Positions 27,088 through 35,582 of a DNA stretch of 64,000 nucleotides are shown here, piece after piece. A program made the position numbers and the translations under genes. The stretch lies in contig NZ_CP076562.1 in the NCBI RefSeq assembly GCF_022174665.1, positions 2,558,525 through 2,622,524 of the forward strand, given 5' to 3'. Within the stretch, counting starts at the first letter, position 1. The number at the start of each line of letters is the position of its first letter. This stretch comes from Eubacterium sp. MSJ-33 (lineage in GTDB: Bacteria; Bacillota; Clostridia; Lachnospirales; Lachnospiraceae). The notes under the pieces are model-generated. The model was given only the letters and a program-made list of their open reading frames with translations, did not search any database and had not been told where the DNA came from.

Positions 27088-28740
27088 ATGGCAGATAAAA
27101 GTATGATCCTTTCGGCAGAAGCAGAAGTAGCGCTTTTGAAGCCGATTGATGAATATGTAGGAAAAATACAGAAGCAGATCGATGCACTTCGTGTAGATGG
27201 ATCTGACAAGGTTCGAAGCTTAAAGAACCATATCGCAATTGCGAAAGAAGACAAGAATTTAACAAAGGAAGAGAGAGCAAAGATTATTGCGAAGGATAAG
27301 GCGGACTTAGAGAAAGCAAAATCTGTAGAATCTGCAAATAAGGACAAGGTTTCAAAGCTTGTTTCCGATGCAGAAGGTTATCTCTCCAAGCATTACAAGA
27401 GTGACTACTATGAGAAGGTAGTTGCAAGCTGTGAGGCAGAGAAGGCAGCAGAGAATGCCTCTTATGACAAGATTGTGGCAACCATTAAGACAGAGCACGA
27501 GCAGGCTTTGGCAAAGCTTTCTGATTCCGAGGAAATCAAGGATGAGAAGTATGTATATCGTAACCGCCTGTTTGATGCACAGATGACACATGAGTCTAAA
27601 TTGCAGGAAATCAAGGATAGAAAGCACGATGCATTTGCACATAAGTTCCATTTGATCGATCTGCTCCGTATGTCTAAGTATACATTTGGACAGAAGCAGT
27701 CACAGAAGGTAGAAAACTACAAGTACACATTCAATACAACACAGTTTTTATATAAGAATGGTCTGTACATTGTAATTTTACTCATCTTTATTGCATTGTG
27801 TATCATCACACCGATTGTAAAGCATACACAGCTTTTGACACTGACAAATATCTTAAATATTTTGCAGCAGGCTTCCCCTCGTATGTTCTTAGCCCTTGGT
27901 GTTGCCGGTCTGATTCTGTTAACGGGTACCGACCTTTCCATCGGACGTATGGTAGGTATGGGTATGGTAACCGCAACTATCATCATGCATAGTGGTGTAA
28001 ATACCGGTGGCGTATTCGGACATATCTTTGATTTTACAGGTATTCCGGTAGCGGGCAGAGCCATTATTGCACTTGTTGCATGTATCATACTTACAACTGT
28101 ATTTGCAAGTATTGCCGGTTTCTTCATGGCGAAGTATAAGATGCATCCATTCATTTCAACCATGGCGAACATGCTGATTATCTTCGGACTTGTTACATAC
28201 GCAACAAAGGGTGTATCCTTCGGTGCAATTGAGTCAAGTATTCCGAACATGTTTATTCCAAATCTTGGTGGATTCCCAACCATCATTATCTGGGCAGTTG
28301 TAGCAGTCATTGTTGTATGGTTCATCTGGAACAAGACAACATTTGGTAAGAACCTTTACGCAGTTGGTGGTAATCCGGAAGCAGCTTCTGTATCTGGTAT
28401 TTCCGTATTCAAGGTAACAATGGGAGCATTCATCTTAGCAGGTATCCTTTATGGATTCGGTTCGTGGCTTGAGTGTAACCGTATGGTTGGATCCGGTAGT
28501 GCCGCATATGGACAAGGCTGGGATATGGATGCAATTGCAGCCTGCGTAGTAGGTGGTGTATCCTTCACAGGTGGTATCGGTAAGATCTCCGGTGTTGTAA
28601 CTGGTGTACTGATCTTCACATCCCTTACATACTCTCTGACAATCCTTGGTATTGATACAAACCTTCAGTTTATCTTCGAAGGTATTATCATCCTTGCAGC
28701 TGTAACACTTGACTGTCTGAAGTATGTTCAGAAGAAGTAA
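27088..28740 (+). CDS. mglC: Galactose ABC transporter permease with N-terminal soluble extension
   Basis: 550 residues, against about 335 for E. coli MglC. Residues ~225-550 are the permease: first helix LYIVILLIFIALCIITPIV, then GLILLTGTDLSIGRMVGMG, FISTMANMLIIFG, AVGGNPEAASVSGI and GGVSFTGGIGKISG, all characteristic of the RbsC/MglC family. Residues 1-~220 are hydrophilic, lysine/glutamate-rich and probably coiled-coil (for example AKIIAKDKADLEKAK), with no membrane segment; no family recognised. The extension should be cytoplasmic and could contact MglA or a regulator. ATG 27088 has AGAGAGGAG at the right spacing. The frame is unbroken from extension to permease, so this is a real fusion in the sequence as given. 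Confidence 0.9.
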   Translation: MADKSMILSAEAEVALLKPIDEYVGKIQKQIDALRVDGSDKVRSLKNHIAIAKEDKNLTKEERAKIIAKDKADLEKAKSVESANKDKVSKLVSDAEGYLSKHYKSDYYEKVVASCEAEKAAENASYDKIVATIKTEHEQALAKLSDSEEIKDEKYVYRNRLFDAQMTHESKLQEIKDRKHDAFAHKFHLIDLLRMSKYTFGQKQSQKVENYKYTFNTTQFLYKNGLYIVILLIFIALCIITPIVKHTQLLTLTNILNILQQASPRMFLALGVAGLILLTGTDLSIGRMVGMGMVTATIIMHSGVNTGGVFGHIFDFTGIPVAGRAIIALVACIILTTVFASIAGFFMAKYKMHPFISTMANMLIIFGLVTYATKGVSFGAIESSIPNMFIPNLGGFPTIIIWAVVAVIVVWFIWNKTTFGKNLYAVGGNPEAASVSGISVFKVTMGAFILAGILYGFGSWLECNRMVGSGSAAYGQGWDMDAIAACVVGGVSFTGGIGKISGVVTGVLIFTSLTYSLTILGIDTNLQFIFEGIIILAAVTLDCLKYVQKK

Positions 28741-28769
28741 TAAAAGTAATCAAATAAAGATGTAACCGA

Positions 28770-28818
28770 AGGAAGGGTCGCCTTGTCTATCGAAGAGGAT
28801 GGAGAGGCGGCTTTTCCT
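28770..28818 (+). terminator. Terminator of the mgl operon
   Basis: AGGAAGGGTCGCCT and AGGCGGCTTTTCCT pair over 14 positions (three wobbles) around a 21-base loop. The T run lies inside the 3' arm. This sits in the 538-base gap before the response regulator, whose later part holds repeat copy B; bases 28819-28977 show nothing else I can identify. Confidence 0.65.
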
Positions 28819-28977
28819 GTATATTGTATATAATGTCAAAACGCAATAAAACCAATTGGAGTGGGAAGCAATCAGCTAGATATTTAGGTATCTTTATAGT
28901 GATAACTTTGGTATAATAAGGACAATAAAACAACAAAGAACAATAAGAATTGCTGGGTAGTTCGGAAATCATTTGAA

Positions 28978-29229
28978 TATGTGGATGATTGGTTTTTCTA
29001 TGACTTCGTGAACATATACGATATGTTTGGAACTTAGAAGTACTTGATATTCTGCTTGATTTCAGCAATGTTTGAACACGATGTTCAAACAAGCCGCTGT
29101 TGAGACATGGATGTCGAATCAGCGGCGGTTGCGTGCGAGATGAATATTGGAAACAGAATATCGTAGTACTTCTTAGTTTCAATGCATTGTATATGGAATG
29201 AAGTGATAGGAAAACCAATCCGACACATA
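28978..29229. repeat. Long inverted-repeat element, copy B
   Basis: Ends TATGTG / CACATA and GATTGGTTTTTCTATGACTTC (inverted near 29200-29220 with two mismatches). Arms pair over about 90 bases, including AGAAGTACTTGATATTCTG against CAGAATATCGTAGTACTTCT. The centre is the same palindrome, GTTTGAACA-CGA-TGTTCAAAC (29070-29090), followed by AAGCCGCTG and CAGCGGCGG. Terminal bases differ from copy A, while core and inner arms are conserved. It lies directly upstream of the response-regulator leader. Confidence 0.85.
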
Positions 29230-29278
29230 AACTTATATTTTCAACCTACCCGGCAGGTGATAACAAGTGGGGTGCTAC

Positions 29279-30883
29279 ATGGAAAAATATAAAGTGCTTC
29301 TGGTGGATGACGAAGCAGAAGTCATTGAAGTAATTGAACAACGCATACAATGGGACGACCTTGGATTTACCGTTGTTGGTAACGCAACCAACGGAGTGAA
29401 AGCACTTGAACTGGTTGAGAAGCTTCAACCGGATGTCGTGATTACAGATATCAAGATGCCATATATGGATGGATTGGAGTTATCCCGCCGTTTAAACCGG
29501 GACTTTCAGAATATTCACATTATAATATTTACCGGATTTGATGAGTTCGAATATGCAAAGGAAGCTGTGCATCTGGAAGTTGAGGAATATATGCTGAAAC
29601 CGATAAATGCAACAGAACTGTCTGATTGTCTGAGACGTCTGAAGGACACGCTGGACCGGGAACGGGAAGAAAAACTGAATGTAACACGTCTGGAGAACTA
29701 TTTCAATGCAGCACTTCCGGTACTGCAGAATAACTTCTTTGTATCTCTCATTGAGGGACGGGTGACAGAAGAAAACTGTGGGAAATTTTTTGCCGCGTAT
29801 CAGATTGATATGAAAGGACCATATTATGGATGTGCAATTTTCCACACTTCGGAACATCATGTGCCGGACGGTATGAATCCGTTGCTGCTTGCGATGTCTG
29901 TTGAACATGAGATCAAGGAACGGCTTGCGACAGAGTGGAAGAGCCAGGTATTCTCTTATCTTGGAAATACACTGATGCTGATAGAGCTTTCATCGGAGGA
30001 CGCGATTGTGCAGTTTACGGATTCGTGTGATCGATTCTGCAAATGGGCTTATCGTGTGATGGGGGCGGTGGTTACGGCAGGTATCGGTCGTGTATGTGAC
30101 AATATGGCAAATATTAAAACGTCTTACGATGGTGCCAGAGAGGCAGTATCATACAGGGTACTGTATGGAACGAAACGTGCGATCAATATTGCCGAGCTTG
30201 CACCGAAGGAACAGGAAACAACCTTGCAGCCAGAAGATACAAGAATGCATGATTTGTTCAAAGCCATTCATTTAGGGTTAAAGGAAGAGATTGAGAAGGT
30301 CGTTGTAAATGAAATAGAAAAGCTGCACAGCAATGCACAGACGGTCAGTCAGTATAATCTTGCAATCATGGAGATGGTGGGAGCATTTTACAGGTTTTGT
30401 GCAAATAATTTCCTTGATTTTAATGATTATCTGCACGGAATCCAGAATCCTTACGAGACGATTCCGCAGATGGATGAGAGTACACTTACGGCATGGATGC
30501 AGGAAGTTTCCGTAGAGCTTGGGGAACAGTTGAAAAATGCTCGAAACAGTACATCGAGACGGCTTGTGACAGATGCACAGAATCTTGTACGTGAGCGTTA
30601 TATGGAGCCGGATTTGTCATTGGACACAATCTGTTCTGTGCTTGGGGTATCGAATTCGTATTTTTCGTCGGTGTTCAAGAAGGAGACAGGAAAAGCGTTT
30701 ATTACGTATCTGACGGATTACCGGATGGATCATGCGGCAACACTGATACTGGAAACAAATGAGAAAAGCTATCAGATTGCTGAGCGAGTGGGATATCTGG
30801 ATGCGAATTATTTCAGTTATGTATTCAAGAAACGATTTGGCGTGTCACCATCGAAGTATCGGGCACAGCATACGAATCAGTAA
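29279..30883 (+). CDS. AraC-type response regulator (YesN family)
   Basis: 534 residues. The N-terminal receiver domain has the acidic pair in LLVDDEAE, phospho-acceptor D57 (VVITDIKMPYMDG) and the TGFDEFEYAKEA and LKPI segments. The C-terminus has the two-helix-turn-helix AraC domain (LSLDTICSVLGVSNSYFSS and YQIAERVGYLDANYFSYVF-KKRFGVSPSKYR). The middle ~250 residues are a family-typical linker. ATG 29279 is preferred over GTG 29267 because GTGGGG gives usable spacing. It forms an operon with the YesM-like kinase (21-base gap) and two sugar-binding proteins, so it likely activates mglBAC and/or lacZ on sugar sensing. The targets are inferred. Confidence 0.9.
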   Translation: MEKYKVLLVDDEAEVIEVIEQRIQWDDLGFTVVGNATNGVKALELVEKLQPDVVITDIKMPYMDGLELSRRLNRDFQNIHIIIFTGFDEFEYAKEAVHLEVEEYMLKPINATELSDCLRRLKDTLDREREEKLNVTRLENYFNAALPVLQNNFFVSLIEGRVTEENCGKFFAAYQIDMKGPYYGCAIFHTSEHHVPDGMNPLLLAMSVEHEIKERLATEWKSQVFSYLGNTLMLIELSSEDAIVQFTDSCDRFCKWAYRVMGAVVTAGIGRVCDNMANIKTSYDGAREAVSYRVLYGTKRAINIAELAPKEQETTLQPEDTRMHDLFKAIHLGLKEEIEKVVVNEIEKLHSNAQTVSQYNLAIMEMVGAFYRFCANNFLDFNDYLHGIQNPYETIPQMDESTLTAWMQEVSVELGEQLKNARNSTSRRLVTDAQNLVRERYMEPDLSLDTICSVLGVSNSYFSSVFKKETGKAFITYLTDYRMDHAATLILETNEKSYQIAERVGYLDANYFSYVFKKRFGVSPSKYRAQHTNQ

Positions 30884-30904
30884 GAAAATAATAGGGGAAA
30901 TGGA

Positions 30905-32803
30905 TTGAAAACAAGAGATATGGGAAAATTGCAAAAGAAGGAAAGCTGGCTTCAAAGGTGGATGAAAAAGCAGGGCTGGATGCATCATAGAAGATTTATC
31001 GGACTGGATATACAGTCAATCATTATGGCGGTTCTTACTGCACTTACGTTGATTACGACAATTACAATTGGCCTGCTTCTGTATAATCGTTTTAAAATGG
31101 CGATGAAACAGACGGCTGTGTCGAATGCAGAGAGCATGGTCGAAAGCACAGTGGATAAGCTGGATGCGGAATTGTTGAATGTCCGTCAGATAATGAATGC
31201 AGTGAATTACAATATCATTCAGGAAAATGATATCTCCAGCGATGATTTTAACCGCCAGTTTAGCCTGCTTTATGAAATCAACACAGATAAGGTTCAAAGC
31301 ATGGCGCTGTATGACAGCGATGGTGCACAGCTTGTGGCAGAACCGGTTTCAGAACGCAAGAAGGGCGTAAAGGCATCCGAACAGGACTGGTATACAAATG
31401 CAGAGGAGGATATTGAAAATGTGCATTTCTCCCTGCCACATATCCAGAATCTGTTTGAGGATGGCACATACCGGTATTACTGGGTCATTTCCCTTAGCCG
31501 TTCCGTGGATATTAACGATGGAGAAAAACCGCGTAGTGGTGTATTGCTGGTAGATATGAAATATTCTGTGATATCAAATACGATGAAGCGGATTAATGAG
31601 TCTTCAAACGGTATTTATTATTACCTTTGCAGCCGGGATGGGCAGATGATTTATCATCCAAGACATGCAGACATCGACCGTGGATATTTTTCGGAAAACT
31701 GTGAGAAAACATCTCAATTAGAAGACGGAACGTATGAGCTTTCCCTGAATGGAAGACCGGGAAATGTTGTTGTGAGTAGTGTGGCATATACCGGCTGGAA
31801 GCTGGTCGGTGTGATTCCGGATCGTGTACAGACAGTAAATATCAACCGGTTCCGGTATTATATTATCACAGCCATCCTGATTTTGATGATGATGCTGCTC
31901 GAAGTAAACCGGATCATATCAAGAAAGATCTCACGTCCAATCCTGCGGCTGAATGAGTCAGTCAAGGCATATGAGACAGGTGGGGATACGGATATCTATA
32001 TTGGTGGTTCTTCGGAAATCAGGCATCTCGGATATTCGGTCAAGAAGTCCTATGAACAGATAGAGAATTTGATGCAGGAGATTATCCGGGAACAGACTGA
32101 ACGCAGAAAGAGTGAGATGGATGCACTGCAAAGTCAGATTAATCCGCATTTCCTATATAATACGCTCGAGTCGATTACATGGATGGTTGGGGCACAGAAG
32201 AATAAAGAAGCGGTTCTCATGATTTCGGAGCTTGCCAGACTGCTTCGAATCAGTCTGTCGAAGGGCAGAACCGTAATCCGGATTGCGGATGAACTGCAGC
32301 ACAGCCGAAGTTATATGAATATCCAGCTTGTGCGCTATAAAGAACGGTTTCGTGTGGACTTTGATATTGATGAGGAAGTCAATGATTACTGTACGGTCAA
32401 GCTCATCGTGCAGCCGATTCTGGAAAATGCAATCTATTACGGTGTTGGGAATATGGATGAGGATGACGGCGGTATGATTACGGTACGCGGCGAGAAAAAG
32501 GGAGATGATATCTATCTCTCTGTCGAAGATAATGGTATGGGCATGAGTGAGGAGACGGTTGAAAATATCCTCAAGGATAACAATAAAGTGCCAAAGCATG
32601 GTTCCGGTGTAGGACTTATCAATGTGCACAACCGGATTCAGTTGATGTTTGGAAACGAATATGGCCTTCAGGTTTACAGTGAGGCTGATGAAGGAACGAA
32701 GATTGTGATACACATTCCGGCAATTCCTTTTACGGAGGAGAACCGGCAACAGCTCGAGGCGCAAAGCTATAGAAATGGGAGGGTTACAGATGAAACGAGA
32801 TAA
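30905..32803 (+). CDS. Sensor histidine kinase (YesM/LytS-like)
   Basis: 632 residues from TTG 30905, which has AGGGG 7 bases upstream; an ATG at 30920 is the alternative. Membrane segments at about 39-61 and 318-340 enclose an extracellular Cache-like domain of about 250 residues. A HAMP-like region, the His_kinase box NPHFLYNTLES (phospho-acceptor H415) and a C-terminal ATPase (ILENAIYYGV, NGMGM, GSGVGLINVHNR) follow. It phosphorylates the response regulator encoded upstream. The two binding-protein genes downstream, the first overlapping its 3' end by 14 bases, suggest that liganded sugar-binding proteins modulate its external domain, as described for XylFII-LytS in Clostridium. Confidence 0.9.
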   Translation: MKTRDMGKLQKKESWLQRWMKKQGWMHHRRFIGLDIQSIIMAVLTALTLITTITIGLLLYNRFKMAMKQTAVSNAESMVESTVDKLDAELLNVRQIMNAVNYNIIQENDISSDDFNRQFSLLYEINTDKVQSMALYDSDGAQLVAEPVSERKKGVKASEQDWYTNAEEDIENVHFSLPHIQNLFEDGTYRYYWVISLSRSVDINDGEKPRSGVLLVDMKYSVISNTMKRINESSNGIYYYLCSRDGQMIYHPRHADIDRGYFSENCEKTSQLEDGTYELSLNGRPGNVVVSSVAYTGWKLVGVIPDRVQTVNINRFRYYIITAILILMMMLLEVNRIISRKISRPILRLNESVKAYETGGDTDIYIGGSSEIRHLGYSVKKSYEQIENLMQEIIREQTERRKSEMDALQSQINPHFLYNTLESITWMVGAQKNKEAVLMISELARLLRISLSKGRTVIRIADELQHSRSYMNIQLVRYKERFRVDFDIDEEVNDYCTVKLIVQPILENAIYYGVGNMDEDDGGMITVRGEKKGDDIYLSVEDNGMGMSEETVENILKDNNKVPKHGSGVGLINVHNRIQLMFGNEYGLQVYSEADEGTKIVIHIPAIPFTEENRQQLEAQSYRNGRVTDETR

Positions 32804-33761
32804 ATTAACTTTCCTCATTGCAGAGCTTATTCTGATTGCTCTTGCAGCCTTCTTCATACATAAAATCTTTCAGGAGGATGTCGCTCAAAAGCGTGTAGCG
32901 GTTATCCTGCAGAATTCCGGTGACACCCGATGGGAGGGTGTGATCAATGGATTAAAGCAATCTGCGAAAAACAATAATCTGCATCTGATTATCTGCAATA
33001 CGGATGATATAGTAAGCGCGCAGGACGAGCGGGAGTTGATTGCGGAACAGCTTGAGAATGATGTGGATGCATTTATCCTGTGCCCGGCACCGGGGGCAGA
33101 TACAAAGGAGATGCTGGACTGGCTAGGAGAACAGAAACCATTTGTGCTGATCACGGAGGATGCATATATGAGCAACCCGGAAGATACAAGCGGGTATGCG
33201 ACGGTGAAATCGGATAATTACGAGATCGGTTATACACTCGGAACACAACTGATCCGAAAGGATGGAGAGCAATTAAGCGGAAAAACAATCGGTGTTATTG
33301 CCGGACGTGCCGAGACTGAGGCAAGTGTCAATCGCATTCAGGGATTGAAGGATGCAATTTCCGGGTATGACTGCGAGATTGCATGGGAATATAATGATGA
33401 GAACGATGCCGATATCTGTGCGGTTGTGGATGCAAAAAAATCGGTTGATTATATGGTTGTCATGGATACCGGTGCATTGGATACCCTTGGGGAAATGTCC
33501 CAGAATGGTGAGTATAACGGCGCAAAAATCTACGGTGTCGGAACAAGTATGAAATCCATATCCTTATTGGATGGGGGACACGTGCAATGTCTGGTTATTC
33601 CCGACGGATATGGGATTGGCTATGAGAGTGTTCTGGAGATTTCGCATAAGCTGACCAAGGCGTTTTATTCGGTAAAAAGCCATGAGAAAGAAGTGAAGGT
33701 TATCTATAAGGAAGATTTATTCTCCGATGAGATAGAAAGGTTTTTGTATTCGTATGAGTAG
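32790..33761 (+). CDS. Membrane-anchored sugar-binding sensor protein
   Basis: 323 residues. One N-terminal membrane segment (residues ~6-27) with no lipobox cysteine, then a periplasmic-binding-protein fold of the LacI/RbsB type (VAVILQNSGDTRWEGVINGLK, DAFILCPAP, TIGVIAGRAETEASVNRIQGL, YGVGTSMKSI). ATG 32790 is chosen because GGGAGG sits 7 bases upstream; ATG 32775 would place that SD inside the gene. It overlaps the kinase gene by 14 bases and the next gene by 8, so the set is translationally linked. By analogy with XylFII it probably presents a sugar-bound state to the kinase rather than feeding a transporter. Ligand unknown. Confidence 0.85.
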   Translation: MKRDKLTFLIAELILIALAAFFIHKIFQEDVAQKRVAVILQNSGDTRWEGVINGLKQSAKNNNLHLIICNTDDIVSAQDERELIAEQLENDVDAFILCPAPGADTKEMLDWLGEQKPFVLITEDAYMSNPEDTSGYATVKSDNYEIGYTLGTQLIRKDGEQLSGKTIGVIAGRAETEASVNRIQGLKDAISGYDCEIAWEYNDENDADICAVVDAKKSVDYMVVMDTGALDTLGEMSQNGEYNGAKIYGVGTSMKSISLLDGGHVQCLVIPDGYGIGYESVLEISHKLTKAFYSVKSHEKEVKVIYKEDLFSDEIERFLYSYE

Positions 33762-34797
33762 AAGAGACGTAAAGAAGAATATTATAGTATGGTTGTGTGT
33801 GTTGGTATTTTTGATTTCACTGACAGGCTGCGGAAATCAGGACACAAAAACCGATCATACGTTGCGTGTCGGTGTCGTGACATATACACCGGACGACCCG
33901 TTTATCAATGCAATGACAGATATAATAAAAAGTAATCTGAAAGCAAAAGAGAGCAATACGATGAAGGTAATCGTATCTGTAAGAAGCGGTGACAATGATC
34001 AGCAGGAGCAGGATGAGATCGTTGAGGAAATGATTGATGCCGGATGTGATGTTTTATGCGTGAATCTGGTTGACCGGACGGTACCGTCGAATATTGTCCG
34101 GATGGCCCGGCAGAATGATATTCCGGTTATTTTCTTTAACCGTGAACCGGTGCAGGAGGATCTCCTTCAGTGGGATAAGCTTTTCTATGTAGGATGTGAT
34201 GCAGCACAGTCCGGTGAGATGCAGGGGGAGATTGCGGCGGAGTATATCAGGAATCACCCGGAGGTCGATAAGAATGGCGATGGGAAGATCCAATATGTGC
34301 TTTTAGAAGGGGAAGCCGGACATCAGGATGCTATCAGCCGGACAGACCTTTCGGTTAAGACGATGATTGAGAATGAAATAGAACTTGAAAAACTCAGTTA
34401 TCAGTTTGCAGACTGGAATCGTGCACAGGCGGAAAACCGGATGAGTCAGTTGATTGAACAGTATGGTTCCGAGATTGAGCTGATTTTATCGAATAACGAT
34501 GAGATGGCACTTGGTGCTGTAGAGGCGTACAAAAACGCCGGATATAAGGAAGAAGAACGACCGATTATCTTTGGAATCGATGGTCTGACCGATGCATTGG
34601 AAGCAATCGAATCCGGTACGATGCAGGGAACGGTTTATAACGACAAAGAGGATCAGGCGAGGATGATTGCACTTTTGACGGTCGCATTGTTTCAGAAAAG
34701 CGATATCGAAGGGTATGGACTGGAGGATGACATCTATTATATGTCACAGTATCGTAAGGTAGATGGGAACAATGTAGATACCTTTCTTGAAAAGTAA
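33754..34797 (+). CDS. GGBP/MglB-like lipoprotein (ordinary domain order), sensing role
   Basis: 347 residues; lipobox SLTGC with Cys26. Its order is that of E. coli GGBP: TYTPDDPF near the N-terminus, FFNREP, calcium loop DKNGDGKIQ, GHQDAISR, DWNRAQ, SNNDEMALG, FGIDG and TVYNDK. Every recognised sugar contact (Asp/Phe, Asn, His/Asp/Arg, Trp, Asn, Asp, Asn) is present, so glucose or galactose binding is very likely. It overlaps the preceding binding-protein gene by 8 bases and belongs to the kinase operon, which suggests a sensor subunit rather than the transport receptor; mglB proper is at 24206. Confidence 0.88.
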   Translation: MSRRDVKKNIIVWLCVLVFLISLTGCGNQDTKTDHTLRVGVVTYTPDDPFINAMTDIIKSNLKAKESNTMKVIVSVRSGDNDQQEQDEIVEEMIDAGCDVLCVNLVDRTVPSNIVRMARQNDIPVIFFNREPVQEDLLQWDKLFYVGCDAAQSGEMQGEIAAEYIRNHPEVDKNGDGKIQYVLLEGEAGHQDAISRTDLSVKTMIENEIELEKLSYQFADWNRAQAENRMSQLIEQYGSEIELILSNNDEMALGAVEAYKNAGYKEEERPIIFGIDGLTDALEAIESGTMQGTVYNDKEDQARMIALLTVALFQKSDIEGYGLEDDIYYMSQYRKVDGNNVDTFLEK

Positions 34798-34825
34798 GGA
34801 AGGCTGCAACTGGAATTATGCAGAA

Positions 34826-34911
34826 AATGAATGTGCAGATGAACGCACGGATGAATGAATGCACGGATGCGCGGATGAATGGATGCACGGATAGACGGAT
34901 GAAGATGCTGA
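34826..34911 (+). repeat. Degenerate short tandem repeat
   Basis: A run of imperfect GCACGGATG / CGGATGAATG units between the GGBP-like gene and the next gene. Noncoding as far as I can tell; possibly slippage-derived. Confidence 0.6.
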
Positions 34912-34941
34912 TTGGCAGTATAAAGGAAACGGAGAATGGAT

Positions 34942-35556
34942 ATGCAGGAGACATGGTTAGAGCAATTTTATAACGAAATGGACGCGGAGAAGCGGTTGGA
35001 CATATTGAATACGAATGCAGATAAAACTGTGAATGTAAATGAAATGGTAAATCATTCCGCCGGAAATCCGGAAGAAGTGAATGCAGCATTTATAAAGAAA
35101 CTCTGGGTGGCACGTTACGGAAAGCGCAAACCGAAGACGGATGCATTTGTCGGGTATCTGATGCAGCTCAAATACATTGCGGAGAGTGGGGCAAATGATA
35201 TCGGCGGACAGAAGCGTAAGCAGGCAGTTGAGATCGTCTCCGGATTGTGCCTGTTTGATGCAGACAAACGGCCGGAAGCCGAACAGGAAATCCTGCTGTC
35301 TGAGATGACGCATGCATTCCGGAAGTTTATTGATGTAAGCAGAAACGGCAGAGGCTTTACGTCGATTGTTTTCGGTATGGGGCAGTTATCCGATGAGGGT
35401 GTGGCGAAGAAAATCGCAGAACAGATCAGCTCGATTGCGTTTAATGCGCCGCATATGCTGCATATGGAGAAGGAATTTGCATTGCTGCAGGAGGCCGCGA
35501 AGCGGGCATTCCGGATGGAATACCCGAATCGGGAACATTTTCTGAAGAAACTGTAA
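34942..35556 (+). CDS. Conserved hypothetical protein, possibly DUF6553
   Basis: 204 residues, soluble and largely helical, with no signal peptide or catalytic motif. The composition and features (WLEQFYNEMDAEKRLDIL, FIKKLWVARYGKR, FVGYLMQLKYIAE) recall, from memory, a family listed as DUF6553 in Lachnospiraceae; this needs checking. ATG 34942 is preferred because GGAG lies 7 bases upstream; ATG 34936 is possible. It lies 26 bases upstream of lacZ and is probably co-transcribed with it. Function unknown. Confidence 0.7.
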   Translation: MQETWLEQFYNEMDAEKRLDILNTNADKTVNVNEMVNHSAGNPEEVNAAFIKKLWVARYGKRKPKTDAFVGYLMQLKYIAESGANDIGGQKRKQAVEIVSGLCLFDADKRPEAEQEILLSEMTHAFRKFIDVSRNGRGFTSIVFGMGQLSDEGVAKKIAEQISSIAFNAPHMLHMEKEFALLQEAAKRAFRMEYPNREHFLKKL

Positions 35557-35582
35557 CTTTCGGATTAACAGGAGGACGATTT

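Noticed and set aside
27717..28334. 205-codon open frame on the minus strand
   Set aside because: It lies wholly antisense to the mglC permease region, has no SD, and its composition is that of a complementary shadow of hydrophobic codons.
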